Assembly: GCA_002435715.1 (NCBI GenBank)
Contig: DISD01000076.1
Span: 1-64,000, forward strand
DNA: 64,000 bases
Direction: 5' to 3'
From: Rhodospirillaceae bacterium UBA6219
GTDB taxonomy: Bacteria; Pseudomonadota; Alphaproteobacteria; Rhodospirillales; Magnetospirillaceae
Under the pieces are notes generated by a model. That model worked only from the letters and a program-made list of their open reading frames with translations. It was not told the origin of the DNA and made no database searches. Below are positions 33,695 to 42,441 of this stretch, piece by piece. Made by a program: the position numbers and the translations under genes. Each line of letters starts with the position of its first letter. Position 1 is the first letter of the stretch.

Positions 33695-34528
33695 CTAGGA
33701 CTTGGAAGCCTTGGGAACACCGAAACAATGTTCGGGGCCGGGAAAGGCACGGGACTTGACCTCGGCGGCATAAGTCGCCGCCACCTGGGAAATCGGTTCG
33801 GCCAAATTGGCGTAGCGCTTGACGAATTTCGGGGTGAAATCGGAAAACAGACCCAGCACGTCGTCGATGACCAGAACCTGACCGTCGCAGGCCGGCGAGG
33901 CGCCGATGCCGATGGTGGGGATATCGATCTGAGCGCTCAACGACCGGGCCACCGGTTCGACCGTGCCTTCCACCACCACAGAAAAAGCGCCGGCCTGTTC
34001 TATCGCCTTGGCGTCCTCGATGATGGCATCGGCTTCGGCGTTGCTGCGTCCCTGCGCGCGGAAACCACCGGCGGCATGCACCGCCTGGGGCTTCAGGCCG
34101 ATATGGGCCATCACCGGAATGCCGCGGTCGACCAGGAAGCGGATGGTGTCGGCCATTTCACGGCCGCCTTCCAACTTGACCGCGCCACAACCGGTTTCCG
34201 CCATCACCCGGGCGGCGTTACGGAAAGCCTGTTCCTTGCTTTCCTGATAGGTGGCGAAGGGCAAATCCACCACCACCATGGCCTGGCGCGAACCGCGCAT
34301 CACTGCTTGGCCATGATTGATCATCATGTCCAAGGTGACGGCCAAGGTGGTGTCCATGCCATAGACCACCATGCCCAGCGAATCACCCACCAACAAGATG
34401 TCCACGTGGGGGTCCAAAATCTGGGCCATGGGGGCGGTATAGGCGGTCAGCACCACCACCGGCTCGGCACCCTTGCGGGCACGGATGTCGCGGGTGGTGA
34501 CACGCTTGGCTTTGACTTCGGCGCTCAA
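33695..34528 (-). CDS. panB: 3-methyl-2-oxobutanoate hydroxymethyltransferase, TTG start
   Basis: PanB makes ketopantoate from ketoisovalerate and methylene-tetrahydrofolate. The TIM barrel shows [56 protein letters not shown] and [20 protein letters not shown] at 34528 is chosen: GGAGG lies five bases before it and the resulting N-terminus ([19 protein letters not shown]) matches the family, giving 277 aa. ATGs at 34549 and 34570 would add non-conserved residues. Confidence 0.93.
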   Translation of the reverse strand: MSAEVKAKRVTTRDIRARKGAEPVVVLTAYTAPMAQILDPHVDILLVGDSLGMVVYGMDTTLAVTLDMMINHGQAVMRGSRQAMVVVDLPFATYQESKEQAFRNAARVMAETGCGAVKLEGGREMADTIRFLVDRGIPVMAHIGLKPQAVHAAGGFRAQGRSNAEADAIIEDAKAIEQAGAFSVVVEGTVEPVARSLSAQIDIPTIGIGASPACDGQVLVIDDVLGLFSDFTPKFVKRYANLAEPISQVAATYAAEVKSRAFPGPEHCFGVPKASKS

Positions 34529-34888
34529 GGTTTCCTCCAACAAGAGCATGGTCACGTCAAACGTGGACATGCGACAAGCCCGAGTGGCGCCAGGAATCGC
34601 CGACATGTGCACTGAACACAACTGCCCGGCACGGGCCACCTGCTCAAGCCGAGCCTTGGTTTTCCATCCCCGCCCAGTGAAGTCAAACGATAATAAGCCG
34701 CTTGTGGCGGATTTCAGGTAGCGGCAATCCCGACGACACACCCAAGGGGCGCGATGTATACAATCTATAAGATTGGAAATTACGATACAGACACGTAATG
34801 CGTATATTTTATCTGTTAAACACAGCCAATTTCGCACAATATGAATATGTTTCCCCTATAACGCGCATAACCTGCGGAGGAGGTTGCT
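34529..34888. other. Intergenic region between panB and the M48-like gene
   Basis: About 360 bases holding divergent control regions. From about 34690 on, the G+C content falls sharply compared with the rest of the window. A palindrome lies at 34761-34775 and a strong Shine-Dalgarno at 34876-34883. No additional gene is supported. Confidence 0.5.
34761..34775 (+). promoter_or_regulatory. Palindrome in AT-rich divergent region
   Basis: CAATCT-ATA-AGATTG is a perfect inverted repeat in the AT-rich control region, 114 bases before the M48-like start. It may be an operator for that gene or for panB. Confidence 0.35.
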
Positions 34889-35815
34889 TTGGAAGTCGCC
34901 CTAACAAAAAAGCAGATCAAATTACTGAACCACAGCAGCCTTTTTCGCAATAAAATAATTGCTATCCTTGCATCCATACCACTATGGATCGCATTTTTTG
35001 CCGTCATGTATTTCAGCAATGGACTTCTATTAGTTCCAGTTGCTGTTTTATTTTTTTCTATATGGTTTATCGTAAGCATGATCCGAGCGATATTCATCGG
35101 ATCAAGCATCCTTGTTAGTGAACACAATTTCCCTGAAGTTCTTAATCTGTCTGAGCGTATAAAAAATCGCATCGGATACAGCGGTAAGGTGGAAATCTAC
35201 ATTTGTGATGGAAGCAGAATTAACGCCACTCTTATGAGATACTTCAACAGAAAGATATTATACCTAACATCGAAAGCCATTGAAGAAACAAAAGAAAATC
35301 AAGCAGAGCTTGTATGGCTCATAGCCCGACATTATGCCGCCCTTCGCGTAAGACAATCAGAACTGCTCCTGATACAATTGCTCATCCTCTGGACAGACAC
35401 CGCCAAGGTCATGAATCTGTTCATATATCCGTATTTCCGATCCGTTTCCTACACCGGTGACATGGTCGGACTTGCGTTGTGCGGAGACTTGGCGTCTTCG
35501 ATCTCGGGATTGAACAAACTCTTGATGGGTGGAAAGCTCTATAAAGAGGTATCCATCGCTGGCATAGCAACGCAAAGTCTGGAATTAAAGGGTAACTTCT
35601 TCGGATGGATCACCACCTTGATTTCACCAGAACCACACATGGTCAATCGTCATCTTAACCTAGTAGCGTTCACTCACGAACAATGGCCAGGGGAATATGA
35701 ACGATACATGTCGAGTTTGAATCCTGCGACACGGCAATCCGTTGAAACCCAAATGAGCCGTTTACGGCTTTATTCCGCAGGGGTTCTTTCCCAACCACCA
35801 TCCCCCCCGGCCTGA
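34889..35815 (+). CDS. AT-rich membrane protein, degenerate M48 peptidase-like
   Basis: A 308-aa protein with two N-terminal membrane helices (about 22-42 and 46-70) and a soluble domain shaped like M48 zinc peptidases: VEIYICDGSRINATLMRYFNRKILYLTSKAIE, then LVWLIARHYAALRV (about 141-154) where HEXXH should be, then YTGDMVGLALCGDLASSISGLNKLLMG where the third ligand usually lies. The zinc ligands are missing, so it is probably inactive as a protease. Base and codon use are clearly more AT-rich than the neighbours, suggesting acquisition by transfer. TTG at 34889 follows GGAGGAGG by five bases. Family assignment is tentative. Confidence 0.6.
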   Translation: MEVALTKKQIKLLNHSSLFRNKIIAILASIPLWIAFFAVMYFSNGLLLVPVAVLFFSIWFIVSMIRAIFIGSSILVSEHNFPEVLNLSERIKNRIGYSGKVEIYICDGSRINATLMRYFNRKILYLTSKAIEETKENQAELVWLIARHYAALRVRQSELLLIQLLILWTDTAKVMNLFIYPYFRSVSYTGDMVGLALCGDLASSISGLNKLLMGGKLYKEVSIAGIATQSLELKGNFFGWITTLISPEPHMVNRHLNLVAFTHEQWPGEYERYMSSLNPATRQSVETQMSRLRLYSAGVLSQPPSPPA

Positions 35816-35855
35816 TCGGATTGGGGAGTAACCTGAACTCGCGACGCGCCATTTC

Positions 35856-36608
35856 TCAGGTGGCGGCGACGCCTTCCGCCAGTTCGCGCAGCGCGGTGGA
35901 ATCGCTCAGAACCACATGGCCCGAGGCCGGCAAGCCGATGATGCCTTCCCGCTTCAACTGGGTGAAGGTGCGGCTGACCGTCTCGATGGTCAGGCCCAGA
36001 TAATCGGCGATGTCGGCCCGGCTCATGGGCAGGGCCACCGGACTGGCGGGCAGGCCCTGCATCTCGGCCCGTTGCGACAGTTTCAGCAAGAAGGTGGCGA
36101 CCTTTTCCCGCGCCGTCTTACGCCCCAGCAACAGCATCTGTTCCTGCGCCGCCACCAGATCCTTGACGGTCATGGAAAACATCTTGCGTTCCAGCTTGGG
36201 GATGTCGCCCAGCAAGGAATCCAGCTTGCGGTGGGTGAAGCGGCACAATTGCGACTGGGTCACCGTTTCGGCGGTATAGGCATAGCCGGTATCCAGGCCC
36301 AGGCCGAACATCTCGCCCGAAAACAAAAAGCCGATGATCTGGCGGCGTCCGTCGGACAGCAGCTTGTAAAGCTTCACCGCCCCGGTAGCGATGGAATAGA
36401 CGTGGTCGGCGGGATCGCCCTCGCGGAACACGGTGAAGTTGGCCGGCAGATGGGCGTGACAGCGGACCGTGGCCAGGCGTTTGATCTCGTCATGGCTCAG
36501 CTCGGCGCAAAAGGCGATTTCACGGACCACGTCGCAATTGCGGCACGGCGGAGCGCCGGCATCGGCGTCGCGCGCAACCTTGTGATCGTCGTAGTCCAGG
36601 GGCGGCAT
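35856..36608 (-). CDS. fnr: FNR-type oxygen-sensing transcription regulator
   Basis: A 250-aa Crp/Fnr regulator. Cys22, Cys25 and Cys34 (CRNCDVVREIAFC) together with Cys122 (QSQLCRF) can bind the oxygen-labile [4Fe-4S] cluster. The cyclic-nucleotide-like barrel (TVFREGDPADHVYSIATGAVKL) is followed by a dimer helix and the helix-turn-helix SRADIADYLGLTIETVSRTF, whose E-SR recognition residues read TTGAT-N4-ATCAA. Such a site precedes ccoN in this window. Start at 36608 lies five bases after ccoS; a CTG three codons upstream would overlap the ccoS stop. Confidence 0.92.
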   Translation of the reverse strand: MPPLDYDDHKVARDADAGAPPCRNCDVVREIAFCAELSHDEIKRLATVRCHAHLPANFTVFREGDPADHVYSIATGAVKLYKLLSDGRRQIIGFLFSGEMFGLGLDTGYAYTAETVTQSQLCRFTHRKLDSLLGDIPKLERKMFSMTVKDLVAAQEQMLLLGRKTAREKVATFLLKLSQRAEMQGLPASPVALPMSRADIADYLGLTIETVSRTFTQLKREGIIGLPASGHVVLSDSTALRELAEGVAAT

Positions 36609-36613
36609 GGCGT

Positions 36614-36832
36614 TCAGACCGTCTTGTCTTGTGCCGGCGGCACCGTATTCGGGGCCGCAGGCTCGGCCTTTGGGGCCGGCGGCGGGGGAAGGTCGTCGTC
36701 TTCGAACAAGATGCGGTGCGCAGCCCCATCCAGGTCGTCGAACTGCCCCGATTTCAGGGCCCACAAGAAAGCCACCAATCCGATTCCGCCCAACATCAGG
36801 GCCACCGGAATAAGCATCAAAAGGTTGGTCAA
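36614..36832 (-). CDS. ccoS: cbb3 oxidase maturation protein CcoS
   Basis: A 72-aa protein with one transmembrane helix (LLMLIPVALMLGGIGLVAFLWALKSGQFDDLDGAAHRILFEDD), the full CcoS signature, and a Pro/Ala-rich tail. CcoS is needed to insert haem and copper cofactors into the cbb3 oxidase. Its ATG overlaps the ccoI stop by four bases. Confidence 0.93.
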   Translation of the reverse strand: MTNLLMLIPVALMLGGIGLVAFLWALKSGQFDDLDGAAHRILFEDDDLPPPPAPKAEPAAPNTVPPAQDKTV

Positions 36833-39168
36833 ACTTTTCTCCCGCGCGTCAGCCGCAGGGCATTGCCAATTACTACCAGTGACGAGGTCGACATGGCAAT
36901 CGCCGCGAACAATGGGGTCACATGCCCGGCCACCGCCAACGGCACGGTGAAGACATTATAACCCAGGGCCAAGCCGAAATTCTGCTGGACCAAAGCTCGG
37001 GACTGCCGGGCCACGTCCAGGACTTCCGTCACCGGTGCCAGGCGTTCGCCTTGGAACACCACGTCGGCGGCGGTTTGACTGACATCGACGGCGGTGGACG
37101 GCGACAAAGACACATGGGCGGCGGAAAGCGCCGGGGCGTCGTTCAAGCCGTCGCCGACCATCATCACCCGCTTGCCTTCGGCCTTCAACTGTTCCAGCCG
37201 CGCCACCTTTTCCGAAGGTGTGCAACCGGCCCGCCACTGGCTGATGCCCAACTGGGTGGCCAAGGCGCCCACCGTGGCCGCACGATCACCGGACAGCAAT
37301 TCGACAGCCATGCCCCAGCGCTTCAAACGCGCCAGCACCTCGATCGCGTCAGGACGGGCCCGGTCGGCGAAGGCGAAGCGCAAGGCCGGCCGTCCCGGGC
37401 CGCTCAGCCACAATTCGGGGCCTTGGCTGTCGTCCTCGTCAGCCACCCCCACATGGGTCCGGCTGCCCAAGCGCCACTCGCCGGCCACCATGCCACGTCC
37501 CGGTTCCTCGACGGCCAGGGGATCGGCGGCGATGCCGGGCCGGGCCGCCGCCAGGGCGCGGGCCAACGGATGGTGCGAGGCGGCAGCCAGACGGATGGCC
37601 TGGATCAGGTCGTCCTCGTGCCAATCGCCGTTTTCTTGCAATTCCGGCTTGCCGATCGTCAGCGTGCCGGTCTTGTCGAACACCACCACGTCGATATCGG
37701 CGACCCGTTCCAACGCCGTGGCGCTTTTCAGCAAGATGCCTTGGCGCAACAGACGGCCGCTGGCGATCACCTGGACCACCGGCACCGCCAGGGCCAAGGC
37801 GCAGGGACAGGTGATGATCAGCACCGCCACCGCATGCAACAGTGCCAATTGCCACGGCAGGCCGACCAGAAACACCCAGAACAGGAAAGTGGACGCCGCC
37901 GCCACATGCACCACCGGGGCGTACCAGCGCGACACCCGATCAGCCAAGGCGACGTATTTGGCACGGCCCTGTTCGGCCACCTCCATCATACGGACGATTT
38001 CCGCCAACAGCGTGCGTTCACCCACCGCCGACACGGTCAGCCGCAAAGGCGCCGACAGATTGATGGTGCCGGCGAAAACTTGGGTTCCGGGACCGACCGC
38101 CGCCGGCACCGTCTCGCCGGTGATCAGGCTGGTATCCAGGTCGGAAACCCCCGTCTCCACCACCCCGTCGATGCCGATGCGTTCACCCGCCGCCACCAGC
38201 ACGGTTTGGCCGGTCTTGACCTGGTTGGGCGGGATCAGACGCTGGGTGCCGTCTTCTTCCAGCACGGTGACCGCCACCGCATCCAGGGTCAGCAGATGCT
38301 CGGCCGCCGACCGCGCCCGGCCCCGGGCCCGGCTGTCCAGATAACGGCCAATCAGCAAAAAGAACAGCAGCGTGATGGCGGAATCGAAATAAGCATGTTC
38401 GCCGCCACGGATGGTTTCCACCAGCGACATGCCCGAGGCCAACAACACGCCCAAGGTGATGGGCACGTCCATGTTGGTGCGCCCATTGGCCAAGGCCGCG
38501 ATGGCCGAATACAGGAACGGGCGGATGCAATAAAGCACCGCCGGCAGCACGATCAGGGCACTGATCCAGTGCATCAGTTCGCGGGTATAAAAGCCCATGC
38601 CGGAAAAATGCCCGGCCCACACCGACACCGACAGCAACATGACGTTGCCGGCGGCGAAGCCGGCCACCGCCATGGCGCGCAGCAATTGCTTTTCGTGGCG
38701 TTCGGTTTCCAGGCCCAGCTTGGCCGGGTCATAGGGCACCAGACGATAGCCCACCGCCAGAACCGGGGCCAGGATGTCGGCCGGGTCGGCCTGATCCTTG
38801 TGCCAACGCAGCACCAAGCGCCTGGTGGTCATATTGACCCGCGCCCAGGTCACCGCCGGATGGCGTGACAGCAGCGCCTCGATCAGCCAGATGCAGGCGG
38901 CGCAGTGGATGCCTTCGACCATCAGGTTCAGGCTGGCCAACCCTTGGTCTTCGTCGACCACATGGGCGGCATAGTCGTGATGGGCGGCGGCCCCTTCCTC
39001 GGGGCGCAGCGGCCGCATGGCCGGATCGACACAGCGGCGCTCGTAATAACGCCCCAATCCCATGTCGGCCAACAAGGCATAGGCGCCTTCGCAGCCGTGA
39101 CAACAGAAATCCCCGTCAAAACCGACGGGGATGTCCTGTCCACAATGTCGGCATTGCCGTGTGCTCAC
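36829..39168 (-). CDS. ccoI: Copper-transporting P1B-type ATPase CcoI
   Basis: A 779-aa copper pump supplying the CuB site of the cbb3 oxidase. The N-terminus has an extra cysteine-rich segment (CRHCGQDIP, FCCHGCEGAY) and an HMA-type domain (EGIHCAACIWLIEALL). The membrane region carries the ion-site CPC in ITCPCALALAVP, and the catalytic domain has DKTGTLTIGKPEL (phospho-Asp) and VGDGLNDAPAL. GTG at 39168 overlaps the ccoH stop (GTGA) and gives the family N-terminus; the frame continues upstream to 39240. Confidence 0.94.
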   Translation of the reverse strand: MSTRQCRHCGQDIPVGFDGDFCCHGCEGAYALLADMGLGRYYERRCVDPAMRPLRPEEGAAAHHDYAAHVVDEDQGLASLNLMVEGIHCAACIWLIEALLSRHPAVTWARVNMTTRRLVLRWHKDQADPADILAPVLAVGYRLVPYDPAKLGLETERHEKQLLRAMAVAGFAAGNVMLLSVSVWAGHFSGMGFYTRELMHWISALIVLPAVLYCIRPFLYSAIAALANGRTNMDVPITLGVLLASGMSLVETIRGGEHAYFDSAITLLFFLLIGRYLDSRARGRARSAAEHLLTLDAVAVTVLEEDGTQRLIPPNQVKTGQTVLVAAGERIGIDGVVETGVSDLDTSLITGETVPAAVGPGTQVFAGTINLSAPLRLTVSAVGERTLLAEIVRMMEVAEQGRAKYVALADRVSRWYAPVVHVAAASTFLFWVFLVGLPWQLALLHAVAVLIITCPCALALAVPVVQVIASGRLLRQGILLKSATALERVADIDVVVFDKTGTLTIGKPELQENGDWHEDDLIQAIRLAAASHHPLARALAAARPGIAADPLAVEEPGRGMVAGEWRLGSRTHVGVADEDDSQGPELWLSGPGRPALRFAFADRARPDAIEVLARLKRWGMAVELLSGDRAATVGALATQLGISQWRAGCTPSEKVARLEQLKAEGKRVMMVGDGLNDAPALSAAHVSLSPSTAVDVSQTAADVVFQGERLAPVTEVLDVARQSRALVQQNFGLALGYNVFTVPLAVAGHVTPLFAAIAMSTSSLVVIGNALRLTRGRKV

Positions 39169-39668
39169 GGAATGACGAAACGCTGGGCGTGCTGATAGGC
39201 GAGGCCGCCGTCGCCGACGGCGGCCACGTCCATGTCCCACACCCCGGCCAGCGGCAAGGGAATGGTTCCGCCATAGACGCCGTCGCCCAAAGCCGGAAGC
39301 TCGACCTCGTGGTCGTAGCCGGCCACGGTCGGACGCACCATGACGGCGCGCACCGTCAGGTTTTCCACGGCCTTGCCGTCACGGTCACGATAGGTGATGT
39401 GGATGTTGGCCTGGGGCTGGTCGGGGGATTTCAGCGGCTCGATCTTGGTGTCGACCTGCCACCCCATTTCCGCCTGAGCCTTGGCCAGGGCCAGGTTCTG
39501 GTTATAAAGCCGGCCCTTTTCATAGGCGTTGTCGGTGGACAGGCCGGTGAACGAGCTGGTCGCGAAATAGGCCAGGGCACCGTTCACCGCCAGGACCACG
39601 CCGAAGGCGGCCACGAAGATATAGGGGTACCACCACCCAGGCTGACGGGTTTTGGCCATGGCGCTCAC
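39165..39668 (-). CDS. ccoH: FixH/CcoH family assembly protein
   Basis: A 167-aa inner-membrane protein: one N-terminal helix (WWYPYIFVAAFGVVLAVNGALAYF) and a periplasmic immunoglobulin-like domain, the FixH layout. It is required for stable assembly of the cbb3 oxidase. It overlaps the ccoG stop by four bases. MSAMAKTRQ and MAKTRQ are alternative starts three codons apart. Confidence 0.9.
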   Translation of the reverse strand: MSAMAKTRQPGWWYPYIFVAAFGVVLAVNGALAYFATSSFTGLSTDNAYEKGRLYNQNLALAKAQAEMGWQVDTKIEPLKSPDQPQANIHITYRDRDGKAVENLTVRAVMVRPTVAGYDHEVELPALGDGVYGGTIPLPLAGVWDMDVAAVGDGGLAYQHAQRFVIP

Positions 39669-41110
39669 CGCCCCGGTCCGGCGAACAACGAGTGGCTCCG
39701 CACTTCGCTGTCACCGCCCTTTTCGGTCAGGATGAAGGTGATGTCGGTCTTCTTGTCGGTCACGTTGTCCTCGGGGGCGTTGACGTAAAGTCGCAAGCTG
39801 GTGACCTGGTCGCCAGGCACCGTCAATTCCATCTCGGCCACATCCTTTTCGCCGCCCACCACTTCCATGGTGGCGCCCTGGATGCCGGCAAGCTTCAGAG
39901 TATAGACGCGCTCGGCCCGCACCATATTCAGGATCTTGTAAGTGTAACCGTTGCGAATGGTCCCGTCCGACATGGTCACGTACATGGGCGCGCGTTCGTG
40001 CAAGATGTTGACCTCGGTGGTCCGCCGGGTCCCCAGGGACAGCACGATGCCGGTGCCGATCACCGTCAGCAACAAGGTGTAAAGAATGGTGCGCATACGC
40101 ACCAACTTGGTCTTGGTGCCGGGACCGCCCGACGCGCGGGAACTCACGTTGGTGATGGAATCGTAGGAGATCAGTCCGCGCGGCAGACCGACACGGTCCA
40201 TCATGGCATTACAGGCGTCGATGCACAGGCCGCAACCGATACAGGCCATCTGCAGGCCTTCGCGGATGTCGATGCCGGTGGGGCAAACCTGGACGCACAT
40301 CTTGCAGTCGATGCAATGGCCGCGCCCTTCGAAGCTTTGGCCCTTGCGCGCCGGAGCGCGGGGCTCGCCGCGCCATTCCTCGTAGGAAATGATCAGCGAA
40401 TGCTCGTCGAACATGGCCGACTGGAAACGCGAATAGGGGCACATGTACAGGCACACCTGTTCGCGGGCGAAACCCGCCAGCAGATAACAGAAGCCGCCGA
40501 TGATGGCGATGAAGGCGTAAACCGACAGCCCCGCCTGCAGGGTGAAGATGTTGTGCAGCATCTGGAAGGCGTCGCCGAAATACAGCGTGAAGGCGATGCC
40601 GCACGCCGCCCCGATGGCCAGCCAGACCGCATGGATGATGGCCTTCTTGATCAGCTTTTCGGCGTTCCACGGCGCCTTGTCGAAATTCATCCGCTTGGAA
40701 CGGTCGCCCACCACCAGGCGCTCCACCTGAACGAACAGATCGGTGTAAACCGTCTGCCAGCACAGGAAACCGCACCACACGCGGCCCGCCAGGGCCGACA
40801 TGAAGAACAAGGTGATGGCGGCGAACAGCAAAAGTCCGGTCAGGTAATAGACTTCCTGGGGCCAGATCTCGATGAAGAAGAAATAGCCGCGGCGGCCGTC
40901 GATATCGGCCAGGATGGCCTGGCTGGGCGCATCCGGGCCACGATCCCAACGCAGGAACGGGGCGATGTGGAAAAAGGCCAGCAAGCCCCACATCAGCCAC
41001 CACTTCAACGAGCGAAAGAGGCCCTGTTTGACGTGGCGGGGATGGATGGTGATGGTTTCGGCATACATGCTGCCGCCACCGGATTTGGGTGCTTGAACGT
41101 CCTGATTCAT
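39665..41110 (-). CDS. ccoG: Cytochrome oxidase accessory protein CcoG (FixG/RdxA)
   Basis: A 481-aa membrane iron-sulphur protein implicated in copper reduction for cbb3 maturation. It has about five helices (starting LKWWLMWGLLAFFHIAPFLRWD), WCGFLCWQTVYTDLFVQVERLVVGDR, QVCLYMCPYSRFQSAMFD, and two [4Fe-4S] ferredoxin motifs (CIDCKMCVQVCPTGI and CIGCGLCIDACNAMMD), with an Ig-like C-terminal domain. It opens the ccoGHIS-fnr operon. Confidence 0.95.
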   Translation of the reverse strand: MNQDVQAPKSGGGSMYAETITIHPRHVKQGLFRSLKWWLMWGLLAFFHIAPFLRWDRGPDAPSQAILADIDGRRGYFFFIEIWPQEVYYLTGLLLFAAITLFFMSALAGRVWCGFLCWQTVYTDLFVQVERLVVGDRSKRMNFDKAPWNAEKLIKKAIIHAVWLAIGAACGIAFTLYFGDAFQMLHNIFTLQAGLSVYAFIAIIGGFCYLLAGFAREQVCLYMCPYSRFQSAMFDEHSLIISYEEWRGEPRAPARKGQSFEGRGHCIDCKMCVQVCPTGIDIREGLQMACIGCGLCIDACNAMMDRVGLPRGLISYDSITNVSSRASGGPGTKTKLVRMRTILYTLLLTVIGTGIVLSLGTRRTTEVNILHERAPMYVTMSDGTIRNGYTYKILNMVRAERVYTLKLAGIQGATMEVVGGEKDVAEMELTVPGDQVTSLRLYVNAPEDNVTDKKTDITFILTEKGGDSEVRSHSLFAGPGR

Positions 41111-41325
41111 CGCCTGACTACTCTCTTCGCAACTGGGGACGGTTGAATGTAACGGCCATCCATTCCGCCCGAGCCGTCAATAACGCATGACCGCCGGTCC
41201 TGTCACGCATGACCCGTGCCGCCCGGCCGGGCCAGACTATGGGGCAAGGCAGGCGGACTGACAATCTTTGCCTGGAATTCCGAACAAAAGTTCATCTTGG
41301 GCTGAAGCTTGCGGCACGCCCCTGA

Positions 41326-41362
41326 CAAAGAAAAGGGGCGCTCTCCTGATGAAGAGCGCCCC
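41326..41362 (-). terminator. Rho-independent terminator of ccoNOQP
   Basis: On the minus strand GGGGCGCTCT (41362-41353), an 8-base loop and AGAGCGCCCC (41344-41335) form a 10-bp stem followed by TTTTCTTTG. It lies 29 bases after the ccoP stop. Confidence 0.9.
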
Positions 41363-41390
41363 GATCCCAGAAAGAGGGTTACCCCACTTC

Positions 41391-42266
41391 TTACTTACCG
41401 CCGCCCAGCGAGTGGACGTAGACGGCCAACATCTTGATGGTGGCAGCATCCAGACGGCCGGCCCAAGCGGGCATGGAACCGTGGCGGGGCTTGGTGATCT
41501 GGTTGACCACGCCCTGCTTGGCGGATTCCTTGTCGCCCTTGAACAGCCAGATGTTGTTGTTCAAGGCCGGAGCACCCAGCTCCTTGGTGCCGACGCCGCC
41601 TTCGGCGTGACACGCGGTGCAGCGTTCGGCGAAGATGGCCTCGCCCGGCGAACCGGCGGCGGGGGTCTTCGACGACAGCGACAGCACGTAATCGGCCAGC
41701 TGGTCGACCTGGGTCGCGTCCAGGGTGTCGCCGGTACCGAAAGCCAGCATCTCGCTTTGACGCGATTCGCCGTTTTCGTTACGGACGCCGTACTGGATGG
41801 TCTGATGAATGTCTTCCAGGGTCCCGCCCCAGATCCATTCGTCATCGGCCAGACGGGGGTAAGCCCCGGCAACACCGACACCACCCGAACCATGGCAAGC
41901 CGAGCAGTTTTCGCCAAAGGCGATCTTGCCGCCAGCCAGGGCGTAGTTCAGCAGGGTCTTGTCCTTGGCGATATCTTCCACCGAGGCGGCTTCCAGCTTG
42001 GTCAGCCACTGCGAACGGGCCTTCTTCTGGATGTCCAGTTCGTTGGCCAGATCACCGCGCGAGGAATATTCCAACATACCGCGGGTGAAACCGTTGGTGG
42101 TCGGCCAAGTCGGCATGGCGATCCAATAGCCGATGGCCCAGATCACACAAGCCCAGAAGACGTAAACCCACCACTTCGGCAACGGAGTGTTCAACTCCTT
42201 GATGCCGTCCCACTCGTGACCGGTCGTGTTCTGACCGGAGATCACGTCATGTTCAACGTGAGCCAT
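41391..42266 (-). CDS. ccoP: cbb3 oxidase dihaem cytochrome c subunit
   Basis: The dihaem subunit of the cbb3 terminal oxidase, 291 aa. An N-terminal CcoP domain with one helix (LPKWWVYVFWACVIWAIGYWI) is followed by two cytochrome c domains with CSACHG and CTACHA haem sites; later Met residues (SEMLAFG and GSMPAWAG) are likely axial ligands. The start at 42266 has GGAG eight bases upstream and is one base after the ccoQ stop; the frame extends seven codons further. Confidence 0.95.
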   Translation of the reverse strand: MAHVEHDVISGQNTTGHEWDGIKELNTPLPKWWVYVFWACVIWAIGYWIAMPTWPTTNGFTRGMLEYSSRGDLANELDIQKKARSQWLTKLEAASVEDIAKDKTLLNYALAGGKIAFGENCSACHGSGGVGVAGAYPRLADDEWIWGGTLEDIHQTIQYGVRNENGESRQSEMLAFGTGDTLDATQVDQLADYVLSLSSKTPAAGSPGEAIFAERCTACHAEGGVGTKELGAPALNNNIWLFKGDKESAKQGVVNQITKPRHGSMPAWAGRLDAATIKMLAVYVHSLGGGK

Positions 42267-42267
42267 A

Positions 42268-42432
42268 TTAGCGCTCCTTGTCGTCATCGTCCCTCAACGG
42301 GATGTCTCCGTAGGACTGAAACCGATCCTTGTTGCCAGGACGGAAGGCCCAGAAGACGATCCCGAGGAACAGAACCATCAACCAAACTCCCCACAGGGAG
42401 CGGAGGAACTCCGAGATGTTCTCGAGAGACAA
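42268..42432 (-). CDS. ccoQ: cbb3 oxidase subunit CcoQ (54 aa, TTG start)
   Basis: A 54-aa single-helix protein between ccoO and ccoP. It reads MSLENISEFLRSLWGVW, then the transmembrane segment LMVLFLGIVFWAFRPG and a charged tail ending DDDDKER, the standard CcoQ pattern. It stabilises the assembled oxidase. The TTG at 42432 is in frame with the ccoO stop and nine bases downstream of it, preceded by AGGAG and GGAG. It ends one base before ccoP. Confidence 0.88.
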   Translation of the reverse strand: MSLENISEFLRSLWGVWLMVLFLGIVFWAFRPGNKDRFQSYGDIPLRDDDDKER

Positions 42433-42441
42433 ACTCCGCTC

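Noticed and set aside
34529..34837. An N-terminal extension of panB up to 34837
   Set aside because: The extra residues have no family similarity and cross the AT-rich control region; the TTG at 34528 has a well-placed Shine-Dalgarno.
41111..41230. FNR box upstream of ccoG
   Set aside because: Only half-sites such as TTGAC and TTGAA were found; no TTGAT-N4-ATCAA-like sequence, so no site is claimed.
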